The notes beneath the pieces are model-generated. The model made no database searches. It had not been told where the DNA came from and saw nothing but the letters and a program-made list of their open reading frames with translations. Shown here one piece after another: positions 35,262 through 44,183 of a DNA stretch of 64,000 nucleotides; positions within the stretch are counted from its first letter, which is position 1; each line of letters begins with the position of its first letter. The position numbers and the translations under genes were made by a program. The DNA comes from Nonomuraea turcica (GTDB lineage Bacteria; Actinomycetota; Actinomycetes; Streptosporangiales; Streptosporangiaceae): NCBI RefSeq assembly GCF_030718205.1, contig NZ_JAUZQF010000003.1:558001-622000 (forward strand), read 5' to 3'.

Positions 35262-35431
35262 CTGATACGTATAGATCGAGGATCGTACAGACGTCATATC
35301 CGCCTCACAAGAGGCAACAAATGCTCCCCTTGGGGCTGGTTTGCGACATTAAATGGCAATATTCGGGAAACCTACCCCTTGTGGAGACCGCCGCCAGGTC
35401 CCTAGAGTGCCTCGGAGTCGTTACGTATTAG
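35262..35431. promoter_or_regulatory. two TACGTA-centred operator candidates between divergent operons
   Basis: TGATACGTATAG lies at 35263-35274 and, on the other strand, CTAATACGTAAC matches 35420-35431. They share ATACGTA around a central CG, as expected for LacI-type operators. One lies 26 bases upstream of the beta-helix start and the other 15 bases upstream of the LacI start, so binding could close both promoters and form a loop. Confidence 0.6.
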
Positions 35432-35445
35432 TCAACTGGATCGCC

Positions 35446-36501
35446 ATGCCAAAACGAGCCGGGCCGCGACGCCCCACCCAAGTCGAGATCGCCCAGCGGG
35501 CCGGAGTGTCCCAGGCCACCGTCTCCCTCGTGCTCAGTGAGCGCCCGGGCGTGCAGGTGGCCGAGGAGACCCGCCGGCGGGTTCAACAGGCGATCGAAGA
35601 CCTGGGGTATGCCGTCAACCCCGCCGCCCGTGCGCTGCGCGGGATGACCGTCAAGACCATCGGGCTCTACACGTTCGAGTCGGTGTTCCCGGTCGACCAG
35701 CGAGACTTCTATCACCCGTTCCTGGTCGGAGTGGAGGAGGAGGCGGCGCGGCTCGGCTACGACCTGCTGCTGTTCACCTCGGCCAACACCGCCCAAGGCG
35801 GGGTCTACGCCAGGGGGCGCAACGCGCTGCTGAAAGCCGACGGCTGTGTCCTGCTGGGCCGGCACATCTCGCGTGACGACCTGGCGAACCTGGTCAAGGA
35901 GGGCTTCCCGTTCGTCTTCATCGGACGGCGCGACATCGAGGGAACCGAGCTGTCCTACGTCGCCCCGGATTACGTCGCTCCGACTGCGGCCCTCGTGGAG
36001 GAGCTGGTCGCGCTCGGACATCAGCGGATCCTGCTCCTGCGGCAGACCGACGGCGCCGAGCCGGGTGATGATCGCGAGCTCGGCCTGCGCCAAGGTGCTC
36101 AGGCCGCGGGCCTGAGCCCGGACGACCTCGTGGTCGAGTTCTCCTCCGGTGCCGAGGACATCGGCGCGGACCGGGTCACCGGATGGGTGCGGGCGGGGAT
36201 CACGGCGGTCCTGGTCGAGCCTTCCGAGGACAACGCCACCGGCCTCGCCCTGGCCGAGGTCGCCGAGGCGGCAGGCCTGCGAATCCCGGACGACCTGTCG
36301 GTCGCGTTCCTGGGCTCCGCCCCGGCGCCGACCGCGACCAGGATCTGGACGTCGTTCGAGATACCACGGGTGGAGATGGGCCGGGCCGCGGTGCAGTTGC
36401 TGGTCAACCTGCTCGAGGGCGGGGACCAGCCGCCTCTTCAGCTGGTCGTGCCGTGCACGGACGTACGCGGCAACTCGATCAGCCGGGTGGTCCGGCGATG
36501 A
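35446..36501 (+). CDS. LacI-family transcriptional regulator, first gene of the sulfatase operon
   Basis: The 351-residue regulator has the N-terminal helix-turn-helix TQVEIAQRAGVSQATVSLVLSE, the hinge NPAARALRGMTV and a sugar-type sensor core. Its C-terminus has MGRAAVQLLVNLLEGGDQ. I start it at ATG 35446 (MPKRAGPRRP); the open frame upstream runs through the operator region. Its TGA overlaps the first permease start, so the repressor is made together with the transporter it should control. Confidence 0.92.
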   Translation: MPKRAGPRRPTQVEIAQRAGVSQATVSLVLSERPGVQVAEETRRRVQQAIEDLGYAVNPAARALRGMTVKTIGLYTFESVFPVDQRDFYHPFLVGVEEEAARLGYDLLLFTSANTAQGGVYARGRNALLKADGCVLLGRHISRDDLANLVKEGFPFVFIGRRDIEGTELSYVAPDYVAPTAALVEELVALGHQRILLLRQTDGAEPGDDRELGLRQGAQAAGLSPDDLVVEFSSGAEDIGADRVTGWVRAGITAVLVEPSEDNATGLALAEVAEAAGLRIPDDLSVAFLGSAPAPTATRIWTSFEIPRVEMGRAAVQLLVNLLEGGDQPPLQLVVPCTDVRGNSISRVVRR

Positions 36502-37424
36502 CCAGGTATGCGCTGCGCACGGCGGCGACCGGCGTCCTGATCATCTTCGGGGCCGCCACACTGGTGTTCTTCATCATGCGGCTCGCCCCCGGAGACCAGG
36601 CGCTGGTGCTGCTCGGACCGGACGCCACAGGCGCCGAGGTGGCGGCCGCCCGGACGCGGCTCGGCCTGGACCAGCCGCTGCCGGTCCAGTACTGGCACTA
36701 TCTGGCCCAGCTGGCGACGCTCGACTTCGGGGAGTCCTACCGCTTCGGACAGCCGGCGTTCGAGCTGGTGTTGTCCCGGCTGCCGGCCTCGGTGGAGCTC
36801 ACCCTGGTGGCGACCGTCATCGCGATGTCGGGCGTCGTCCTCGGCGCCCTGGCCGGCGCCTACCGCGGCCGGTGGATCGACCGTGGGATCTCCGGCTTCG
36901 CCCTGACCCTCTACTCGATGCCGCCGTTCTGGATCGGGATCATGCTGATCCTTTTGATGGCGTTGCAGCTCCGGCTGCTCCCCAGCGCCGGCACCGGTAC
37001 CCCGGCCCACATCGTGCTTCCGGCGCTCACGCTCGCCGCCCCCTTCACCGCGCTCCTCACCCGGATCACCCGGAGCAGCGTCGCCGACACCATGGCGGAG
37101 CCCTACGTGCAGCGGTCGTACGCCAAGGGGCTCAGCACGCGCGAAGTGGTGACCGGACATGTGGTACGCAACGCGGCGACACCGGTGGTGACCGTAGGCG
37201 CGCTGCACGTGAGCACGCTGCTGGGCGGCGCGGTGATCGTGGAGAGCGTCTTCACCTGGCCCGGCCTCGGCTCGTTGCTGGTGACCGCGGTCGCCAACCG
37301 GGACTACTCGATCGTGCAGGCCGCCGTCCTCCTCATCGCGGTCATCGTGATCTGCTGCAACGTCGCGGCGGATCTGATCGCCGCCCGGCTCGACCCGCGA
37401 GTCCGGCTGGGGGCAGGCGCATGA
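36498..37424 (+). CDS. peptide/nickel-type ABC transporter permease (DppB type)
   Basis: The 308-residue membrane protein has a typical DppB start (YALRTAATGVLIIFGAATLVFFIMRLAPGD), six helices and the loop LSTREVVTGHVVRNAATPVVTV. The FTWPGLGSLLVTAVANRDY motif near the C-terminus is diagnostic. It starts at ATGA with the LacI gene. Although the family is named for peptides, several members import oligosaccharides, opines and sugar-acid conjugates, which fits the enzymes downstream. Confidence 0.93.
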   Translation: MTRYALRTAATGVLIIFGAATLVFFIMRLAPGDQALVLLGPDATGAEVAAARTRLGLDQPLPVQYWHYLAQLATLDFGESYRFGQPAFELVLSRLPASVELTLVATVIAMSGVVLGALAGAYRGRWIDRGISGFALTLYSMPPFWIGIMLILLMALQLRLLPSAGTGTPAHIVLPALTLAAPFTALLTRITRSSVADTMAEPYVQRSYAKGLSTREVVTGHVVRNAATPVVTVGALHVSTLLGGAVIVESVFTWPGLGSLLVTAVANRDYSIVQAAVLLIAVIVICCNVAADLIAARLDPRVRLGAGA

Positions 37425-38287
37425 GCGCGATTACCGTACGGCCCCGGTTGTGGCCCGTCGGCCTGCGATCCACGCCGGCCGTCGCCACGATCGCCGCCGT
37501 CGTCCTCGCCGGCTACCTGCTCGTCGGCCTGATCGGGCCGCTGCTGATCGCGTACGACCCGGTGGCGACCAGCGTGGCGGACCGGCTGCTGCCGATCGGG
37601 GCGGTCAGGGCGGACGGCACGGTCGCCGTGCTCGGCACCGACGGCGCCGGCCGGGACATGCTCGGCCAGCTCGTCTACGGCGCCCGGACGTCGATCATCA
37701 TCGGGATCTCCGTGGTGGCCGCCTGCCTGGTGGTGGGGCTGGCCTTCGGGACGCTCGCCGGTTACCTCGCCGGCTGGACCGACGTCGCGATCTCCCGGCT
37801 GATCGACATCCTGATGGCCTTCCCCGGCATCCTGCTCGCGATCGTGATCGCCGGCCTCCTCGAGCGCAGCATGCTGGTCGTGGTCCTGGCCCTGTCGGTG
37901 GCCGGCTGGGTCGGCTTCGCCAGGCTGGCCCGCGGTCTCACCCTCTCGCTGCGCGAACGGCCGTGGGTCGACGCCGCGCGGCTGATCGGGGTTCCTACCC
38001 CCGTCATGATCATCCGGCACATCATCCCGTTCGTGATCGGTCCGGTGACCGCGTTGGCGACCACAGAGTTCGCCGGCGCGGTGCTGTCCGAGGCCGGCCT
38101 CAGCTTCCTGGGCCTCGGCCTGCCCTCGGCCACGGTCTCCTGGGGCCAGGTCATCGCGAACGGCAAGGACTATCTGGACACCGCCTGGTGGATTTCGGCG
38201 CTACCGGGGCTGGCGCTGACCGGCCTCGTGGTGAGCACGGGCCTGCTCGGCGACCACCTCACGCAGCGTCTCGGCACCAGCCGCTGA
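37421..38287 (+). CDS. peptide/nickel-type ABC transporter permease (DppC type)
   Basis: The 288-residue permease has the conserved HPLGTDGAGRDML-like segment (here VLGTDGAGRDMLGQLVYGARTS) and six helices. The EAA-type loop is ERPWVDAARLIGVPTPVMIIRHI, and SEAGLSFLGLGLP near the end is typical of DppC. ATG 37421 overlaps the previous stop as ATGA. It forms the channel with the DppB-type partner. Confidence 0.93.
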   Translation: MSAITVRPRLWPVGLRSTPAVATIAAVVLAGYLLVGLIGPLLIAYDPVATSVADRLLPIGAVRADGTVAVLGTDGAGRDMLGQLVYGARTSIIIGISVVAACLVVGLAFGTLAGYLAGWTDVAISRLIDILMAFPGILLAIVIAGLLERSMLVVVLALSVAGWVGFARLARGLTLSLRERPWVDAARLIGVPTPVMIIRHIIPFVIGPVTALATTEFAGAVLSEAGLSFLGLGLPSATVSWGQVIANGKDYLDTAWWISALPGLALTGLVVSTGLLGDHLTQRLGTSR

Positions 38288-38316
38288 CTGCTCAGCCAAT
38301 GTCAGGAGGGAATTCC

Positions 38317-39840
38317 ATGAGGCTCAATCGGCTTCGTCGCGCGGTGGCCCTGGCCGCCGCGACGGTTTCCATCGCCGGGCTGGTCGCTTGCAGCACCACC
38401 ACCGGCGGCTCGTCGGCCGGTGGTGACGTGCCGCAGGAGCTGGCCGTCGCCGTGTGGACCCCGATCGAGAACCTCGACCCGCACGGTGCCTCCTCGATGG
38501 ACAACGGCACCCAGGTCGCCGCCAAGGCGATCTTCAGCCCGCTGGTCCGTACGGTCGGGGAGGGCAAGTTCGAGGGCGTGCTCGCCGAGTCGTGGCAGCC
38601 CAACCAGGACGCCACGGAGTGGACCTTCACGCTGCGGAACAACGTCAAGTTCTCCGACGGCACCCCGGTCACCAGCGCTGACGTCGTCGCCTCCTTCAAC
38701 CGGCTTCTCGAGCTCAAGGGCGCGATGGCCGCCAACTTCACCGGCCATGAGGCCAAGGCGAGCGGTGCGAATACGGTCGTCATCACGGCCAAGGGCCCCG
38801 ATCCCGCGTTGCTCGGCAAGCTCATCACCTTCTATGTCACCCCCGCCGCGCACCAGAACGACGGCTGGACCAAGCCGATCGGCTCAGGCCCGTTCGTCGT
38901 CGAGCAGTTCACGCCAGGCCAGAGCCTGGTGCTCGCCCCCAACCCCGGCTACTGGGGCGGCAAGCCCGCGCTGAACCGCCTGGAACTGCGCAGCATCGGG
39001 GAGATGGCGGCGAAGATGACCGCACTGAAGACCGGCGAGGTGGACATGACGTGGGCGGTCCCGGACGACCAGTTGCCGGGTCTGAAGGGGAATCCCAACC
39101 TCGTCGTGGAGAAGGACTCGGGCAGCGGCGTCATCACCATGTGGATGAACAGCTCCCGCGAGGGGCTCAAAGAAGCCGCCGTCCGGCGCGCACTGTGGCA
39201 GGCGGTCGACTTCGCCACCATCATCAAGTCGCTGTTCCCGGAGACCGGTTCGGTGGCGGACTCGGTGGTGAGCCCCAACGTGCTCGGCTACGCGCCGCAG
39301 ACCCCGGTGCGATATGACCCGGTCGCGGCCAAGAAGGCGCTGGACGACGCCGGCTGGGACTACAAGCAGACGATCCAGGCCCAGTTCTCCCAGCCGCAGT
39401 TCCAGCAGTTCGCCGACGCGGTGGCGAGCGACCTCGCGAAGATCGGGGTCAAGGTCGAGCCGACCCAGAAGGAGGCGGCGGTCTTCCTGCAGGATCTGCT
39501 GGCGCTCAAGTGGGATCTGAACATCCAGCAACTCGGCACCGCCGGCTTCGACGCGGCGACCAACCTCGGCCGGTTGTACACCTGCGCGGCCAAGCGCACG
39601 GGCTACTGCAACAAGGACCTCGACGACCTGCTGGCCCAGGCGGGCTCGACCAGCGACACCGCCAAGCGGCAGGACCTGTACGCGCAGGCCAACAAGATCA
39701 TCTGGGATGACGCGGTCGGTATGTACCCCATGTTCGTGCAGAACCTGTACGTCCGGAACAAGTCCGTGCAAGGCCTCGCCATCACCCCGGGCCTCACGCC
39801 GGACTTCTCCACCGTCCGGATCGGCACCGGTGGATCGTGA
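38317..39840 (+). CDS. family-5 extracellular solute-binding lipoprotein (DppA/OppA type)
   Basis: The 507-residue lipoprotein has lipobox LVAC with Cys25. The mature protein shows the family-5 signature: SPLVRTVGEGKFEGVLAESW, then WTFTLRNNVKFSDGTPVTSADVVASF. A later segment ends in VRRALWQAVDFATI. AGGAGG is seven bases before the ATG, the best ribosome site in this operon, so this subunit is likely made in excess. Its stop overlaps the ATPase start as GTGA. The ligand is unknown; the enzymes behind it suggest a sulfated or glycosylated sugar-acid compound. Confidence 0.93.
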   Translation: MRLNRLRRAVALAAATVSIAGLVACSTTTGGSSAGGDVPQELAVAVWTPIENLDPHGASSMDNGTQVAAKAIFSPLVRTVGEGKFEGVLAESWQPNQDATEWTFTLRNNVKFSDGTPVTSADVVASFNRLLELKGAMAANFTGHEAKASGANTVVITAKGPDPALLGKLITFYVTPAAHQNDGWTKPIGSGPFVVEQFTPGQSLVLAPNPGYWGGKPALNRLELRSIGEMAAKMTALKTGEVDMTWAVPDDQLPGLKGNPNLVVEKDSGSGVITMWMNSSREGLKEAAVRRALWQAVDFATIIKSLFPETGSVADSVVSPNVLGYAPQTPVRYDPVAAKKALDDAGWDYKQTIQAQFSQPQFQQFADAVASDLAKIGVKVEPTQKEAAVFLQDLLALKWDLNIQQLGTAGFDAATNLGRLYTCAAKRTGYCNKDLDDLLAQAGSTSDTAKRQDLYAQANKIIWDDAVGMYPMFVQNLYVRNKSVQGLAITPGLTPDFSTVRIGTGGS

Positions 39841-40853
39841 ACCGGTCGTCGAACGTCACCGACCCGTCGTCGGCGGTGCTCGCCACGGAGCCCGCTCCGC
39901 TGCTCCGGGTCGAGCACCTGTCGATCGACCTGCCAGGCCCGGCCGGCCAGGTCCGCGTGGTGGACGATGTCTCGTTCACCATCGCGGAGGGCCGGACCAC
40001 CGGCCTGATCGGTGAATCGGGCAGCGGCAAGACGATGACGGCGACAGCGATCGTCGGCCTGCTGCCGCCCGGCGCGGCGGTCTCCGGCCGGATGTTGTGG
40101 CACGGTGAGGACCTGGTCACCATGGCGGAGCCGGACCGGCGCCGGCTGCGTGGGCGCGGCATCGCGATGATCTTCCAGGACCCTCAGGCCGCGCTCGACC
40201 CGACGCAGACGATAGGCCGGCAGGTCGGCGAGATCCTCCGGCGCGGCGGAATGCCCGCGAAGGAGGTCCGCCGGACCGTGATCGACCTGCTCGACCGAGT
40301 AGGCATTCCGGAGCCGGAGACCCGGCACGCTCAATATCCGCACCAGTATTCGGGCGGACTGCGACAGCGGGCCATGGTGGCGACGGCACTGGCCGGATCG
40401 CCGCAGCTCATCCTCGCCGATGAACCGACGACGGCGCTCGACGTCACCGTGCAGGCCCGCATCCTCGCGCTGCTGAGGCGGGTCCGCGACGAGGAGGGCA
40501 TGGCCATGCTGCTGGTCAGCCACGACCTGCGGGTGATGGCACATGTGGCGGACGAGGTCGTCGTCATGTACGCCGGCCGGATCTGCGAAGTCGGCAGTGG
40601 CCGCGAGGTGCTCAAAAGCCCGGCGCATCCGTACACGCGGGCGCTCGTGGTGAGCGTACCGGCCGTACGCAGTAAGACGGCCATCGCCGAACCGCTGCCG
40701 GGCAGCCCGGCCAGCCCGGCCGAACGCCCGAGCGGATGCCCCTTCCACCCACGGTGCGCCAAGGCGCAGGACCGGTGCCGAAGCGAGGTGCCGCAGATGC
40801 GCCAGGTCGCCGCCGGCCGGCAGGTCGCCTGCCACTTCCCGGAGGAAACGTGA
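39837..40853 (+). CDS. ABC transporter ATPase (DppD/OppD type)
   Basis: The 338-residue ATPase shows Walker A GESGSGKT, Q-loop MIFQDPQAALDP, signature YSGGLRQRAMVATAL, Walker B LILADEPTTALD and the switch histidine in LLVSHDL. The C-terminal Cys-rich oligopeptide extension CPFHPRCAKAQDRC is present and is typical of DppD/F proteins. It starts at GTG within a GTGA overlap. Confidence 0.94.
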   Translation: MNRSSNVTDPSSAVLATEPAPLLRVEHLSIDLPGPAGQVRVVDDVSFTIAEGRTTGLIGESGSGKTMTATAIVGLLPPGAAVSGRMLWHGEDLVTMAEPDRRRLRGRGIAMIFQDPQAALDPTQTIGRQVGEILRRGGMPAKEVRRTVIDLLDRVGIPEPETRHAQYPHQYSGGLRQRAMVATALAGSPQLILADEPTTALDVTVQARILALLRRVRDEEGMAMLLVSHDLRVMAHVADEVVVMYAGRICEVGSGREVLKSPAHPYTRALVVSVPAVRSKTAIAEPLPGSPASPAERPSGCPFHPRCAKAQDRCRSEVPQMRQVAAGRQVACHFPEET

Positions 40854-41638
40854 GCTTGATCGAGGTACGCGACCTCGTCGTCAACTTCCACACCTGGAGA
40901 GAGCGCAGGCGCGGCAGCAAACCGAATGCCGTCGACGGCGTCTCCTTCGTCCTCCGCCCTGACGAGACCCTGGCGATCGTCGGGGAGTCCGGCTCGGGAA
41001 AGACCACGGTCGCCCGCTGCGTCGTCGGTCTCCAGGCACACCAGAAAGGGGCGGTCCTGTTCGACGGGGCTCCGGTCGGCCCGGTGACGAAGCGGTCACC
41101 GGCGACCCGGCGGGCGATCCAGATGGTCTTCCAGGATCCCGCGGCCTCGCTCAACCCCCGGATGACCGTCCGGTCGATCATCGCCGAGACCTGGCGGACC
41201 CATCCCTCGGCCGCGCCGGACGGCCGATCCTGGGATGCCGCGATCGACGAACTTCTCGCGGACGTCGGCCTGGACGCCGGCGTCGCCGGCCGGCGTGCCA
41301 CGGCCCTGTCCGGCGGGCAGTGCCAGCGGGTCAGCATCGCCCGCGCGCTCGCCCTGCGCCCTCGGCTGCTGGTCTGCGACGAGGCCGTCTCGGCACTCGA
41401 CGTCTCGGTGCAGTCCCAGATCCTGCGACTGCTGGCCGGCCTGCGGGCCGCCCGGGGGCTCGCCATCCTCTTCATCACCCACGACCTCGGGGTGGTCCGG
41501 CAGATCGCGGACCGGGTGGCGGTCATGCACCAGGGCCGCCTGGTCGAGACCGCGACCGCCGACGAACTGTTCGAACAGCCCGATCACCCGTACACCAGGA
41601 AACTCCTCGACGCCGCCCTCGACCTAGAGGGCGCCTGA
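40850..41638 (+). CDS. ABC transporter ATPase (DppF/OppF type)
   Basis: The 262-residue ATPase starts at a GTGA overlap, with GGAGG five bases upstream. Walker A is GESGSGKTT, the signature ALSGGQCQRVSIARAL and Walker B LLVCDEAVSALD. It is shorter than its partner and lacks most of the C-terminal oligopeptide extension. With the two permeases, the binding protein and the DppD-type ATPase the importer is complete, unlike the sugar importers elsewhere in this window that have no ATPase of their own. Confidence 0.94.
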   Translation: MSLIEVRDLVVNFHTWRERRRGSKPNAVDGVSFVLRPDETLAIVGESGSGKTTVARCVVGLQAHQKGAVLFDGAPVGPVTKRSPATRRAIQMVFQDPAASLNPRMTVRSIIAETWRTHPSAAPDGRSWDAAIDELLADVGLDAGVAGRRATALSGGQCQRVSIARALALRPRLLVCDEAVSALDVSVQSQILRLLAGLRAARGLAILFITHDLGVVRQIADRVAVMHQGRLVETATADELFEQPDHPYTRKLLDAALDLEGA

Positions 41639-41664
41639 ATCCACATGCACACAGGGGGAACACG

Positions 41665-43275
41665 TTGGAATCGCGGATCACTGATGCGGATCTGGCCATC
41701 ATCGGCGGCGGTGTCGGCGGAGTCGCCGCCGCGCTCGCAGCTCTGCGACACGGGCTGCGGGTGGTCCTGACCGAGGAAGGCGACCGCATAGGCGGGCAGT
41801 TCACCAGCCAGGGGGTGCCCCCGGATGAGCACAGGTGGATCGAGCAGTTCGGCTGCACCGCCTCCTACCGCCGCTACCGGACCGCGGTTCGCGACTACTA
41901 CCGGACGTGGTATCCCCTCACCGCGGCGGCCAGGAACGAGCCACACCTGAATCCCGGTCTGGGCCGGGTCGGTGCGTTGTGCCATGAGCCGCGGGTCAGC
42001 GGTGCCGTGTTGCGCGCGCTGGTCGACCCCTACTTGAGCAGCGGCCGGCTGCGCATCCTGCTCGGTGCGCGGCCGGTGGCGGCGGAGACCGACGGCGACC
42101 GGGTCCGCAGCGTGACGGTGGACTGCGCGGACGCTGGCCTGGTGCACATCGCGAGCCCGTACTATCTGGACGCCACCGAGCTCGGCGACGTCCTGCCGCT
42201 CGCCGGTGCGGAGCACGTCACCGGGTTCGAGTCCCGGCACGAGACCGGTGAGCCGAGTGCGCCCGAGGTGGCGCAGCCCGGCAACATGCAGGCGTTCTCC
42301 TGGGTGTTCGCCGTCGATCACCGGGAGGGCGAGGACCACGTGATCGCCCGGCCGGCAGCGTACGACCACTGGCGCGCGTACCGTCCCGATTACTGGCCGG
42401 GACCGCAGATCGGGCTGACCGCCCCGGACCCGCGGACGCGGGAGCCGCTGACGCGGACGTTCACCCCGAACATCCGGTCCGGGCCCGTGCTCGCCGACCA
42501 GAGCGAGGACCCAGGGGACCGCGAACTGTGGGAGTTCCGCCGGGCCGTCGCCCGCGAGCTGTACGAGCCCGGCTTCGTGACGAGCGACGTCACCCTGGTG
42601 AACTGGCCGATGATCGACTACGTGGCGGGGCCCATCATCGGGGTGAGCGAGGAGGAAAAGGCCCGCCATCTCGCCGGCGCGCGTGAGCTCTCCGCGAGCA
42701 TGCTCTACTGGCTGCAGACCGAGGCGCCGCGGCCGGACGGCGGCCGGGGCTGGCCGGGACTGCGGCTGCGGCCGGATGTCATGGACACTCCCGACGGCTT
42801 CGCCGCCGCGCCGTACATCCGCGAGTCCCGGCGGATCAGGGCCGAGTACACGGTCGTCGAACAGGACGTGTCTCTCGCCGTGCGAGGTGCGGCGGGGGCG
42901 ACGCAGTACGACGACACGGTCGGGATCGGCATGTACCGGATCGACCTGCACCCCTCAACGGGCGGCGACAACTACATCGACGTCGCCAGTTGCCCGTTCC
43001 AGATCCCGCTCGGCGCCCTGCTGCCCGTGCGCCTGAGGAACCTGCTGCCGGCCGGCAAGAACATCGGCAGCACGCACATCACCAACGGCTGCTACCGGCT
43101 CCACCCGGTGGAGTGGAACATCGGCGAGGCCGCCGCCTCGCTGGTGGCCTACTGTCTGGGGGAGACGGTGGAGCCGCATGACGTCCGGCGCAAGGAGGGA
43201 CACCTGCGGGCGTACCAGAGCGCGCTGAAGGCCGACGGCGTCGAGCTGGCCTGGCCAGAGATCCGGGGGTACTGA
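41665..43275 (+). CDS. FAD-dependent oxidoreductase (FAD_oxidored family)
   Basis: The 536-residue protein has the FAD-binding Rossmann motif at its N-terminus (LAIIGGGVGGVAAALAALRHG, then LTEEGDRIGGQFTSQGV). Conserved blocks such as PYYLDATELGDVLPLAG and NLLPAGKNIGSTHITNGCYRLHPVEWNIGEAA are also present; the latter is characteristic of this family. I start it at TTG 41665, 27 bases after the ATPase stop with AGGGGGAA upstream; this gap is the widest behind the importer genes. It probably oxidises the imported compound or a breakdown product, but the reaction cannot be named. Confidence 0.85.
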   Translation: MESRITDADLAIIGGGVGGVAAALAALRHGLRVVLTEEGDRIGGQFTSQGVPPDEHRWIEQFGCTASYRRYRTAVRDYYRTWYPLTAAARNEPHLNPGLGRVGALCHEPRVSGAVLRALVDPYLSSGRLRILLGARPVAAETDGDRVRSVTVDCADAGLVHIASPYYLDATELGDVLPLAGAEHVTGFESRHETGEPSAPEVAQPGNMQAFSWVFAVDHREGEDHVIARPAAYDHWRAYRPDYWPGPQIGLTAPDPRTREPLTRTFTPNIRSGPVLADQSEDPGDRELWEFRRAVARELYEPGFVTSDVTLVNWPMIDYVAGPIIGVSEEEKARHLAGARELSASMLYWLQTEAPRPDGGRGWPGLRLRPDVMDTPDGFAAAPYIRESRRIRAEYTVVEQDVSLAVRGAAGATQYDDTVGIGMYRIDLHPSTGGDNYIDVASCPFQIPLGALLPVRLRNLLPAGKNIGSTHITNGCYRLHPVEWNIGEAAASLVAYCLGETVEPHDVRRKEGHLRAYQSALKADGVELAWPEIRGY

Positions 43276-44183
43276 TGTCTGTGTCAGGTGTGATCGTCCC
43301 CGCCGTGACCCCGATCGGCGAGAGCGGACGACCGGATCTCGCGGCCGGCCTGCGATACTTCGGGGCGCTCGCCGCCGCGGGCATCACGAAGATCATGCTC
43401 CTCGGCACGAACGGCGAGGGGCCATTGCACCAGACGGCGGAGATCGGCGCGTTCCTCGGCGACGCCGTCGACCACTGGCGGCGGCTGGTGCCGGATGGCG
43501 CCGTCATCGTCAACGTCTCCGCCGCCGGCACTCGTGAATCGCTCAGCCGGGCCGAGCTCGCCGCCGAGGCCGGGTGTGACGCGGTCGCCCTCAGCCCGCC
43601 CTGCTATTTCCACCATGACGAGCGCGACATCATCGAACACTACCGAGCGATCAGTACCGCCGCCGTGCCGGTGATCGCGTACAACATCCCTCGGTACGCG
43701 CCGCCGTTCTCGGAGGGCTCGATCGCGGCCGTCGCCGACATGGAGCACGTCGTCGGCGTCAAGGACAGCTCGGGTGAGACGGACATCCTGCGTCAGTGGC
43801 TCGAGGTCAAAGGCGACCGGCCGGACTTCGGGGTGAACCAGGGAGCCGAAGGCAAGATGCTCGACGCGCTGTCCGCGGGCGCGGACGGGATCACTCCCGG
43901 GATCGCCAACATCGCCCCGCGCGTCGCGCTGGAGCTGGTCGCCGCGTATCGCGCCGGCGATCAGGAGCGTGCCGCACTGGCCCAGAAACGGGTCATCCGG
44001 TTGCTCGGGGTGCACCGGATCAGGGCCGGAGTCCCGGTCGTCAAGGCGACCCTGGCCATGCGGGGCCTGTGCCGGGCAGCGGTCGCCCCACCGCTGCGGA
44101 CCCTCGACGACGGCGAGCTGGCGGCGCTGCGCGAGTTCCTGGCCGAACTCGAGCCGGAACTGATCGGAGCCGCCGATGGGTGA
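43275..44183 (+). CDS. dihydrodipicolinate synthase/N-acetylneuraminate lyase family aldolase
   Basis: The 302-residue class I aldolase has the Schiff-base lysine Lys163 in GVKDSSGET and the catalytic Tyr136 in AYNIPRYAPP. The GTNGEG loop near residue 44 matches the GTTGE motif of the family. Members cleave or form 2-oxo-3-deoxy sugar acids, sialic acid, or aspartate-semialdehyde adducts. Inside a catabolic operon a lyase acting on a 2-keto-3-deoxy acid is more likely than lysine synthesis. It shares one base with the previous stop (TGATG) and overlaps the GH13 gene by eight bases. Confidence 0.9.
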   Translation: MSVSGVIVPAVTPIGESGRPDLAAGLRYFGALAAAGITKIMLLGTNGEGPLHQTAEIGAFLGDAVDHWRRLVPDGAVIVNVSAAGTRESLSRAELAAEAGCDAVALSPPCYFHHDERDIIEHYRAISTAAVPVIAYNIPRYAPPFSEGSIAAVADMEHVVGVKDSSGETDILRQWLEVKGDRPDFGVNQGAEGKMLDALSAGADGITPGIANIAPRVALELVAAYRAGDQERAALAQKRVIRLLGVHRIRAGVPVVKATLAMRGLCRAAVAPPLRTLDDGELAALREFLAELEPELIGAADG

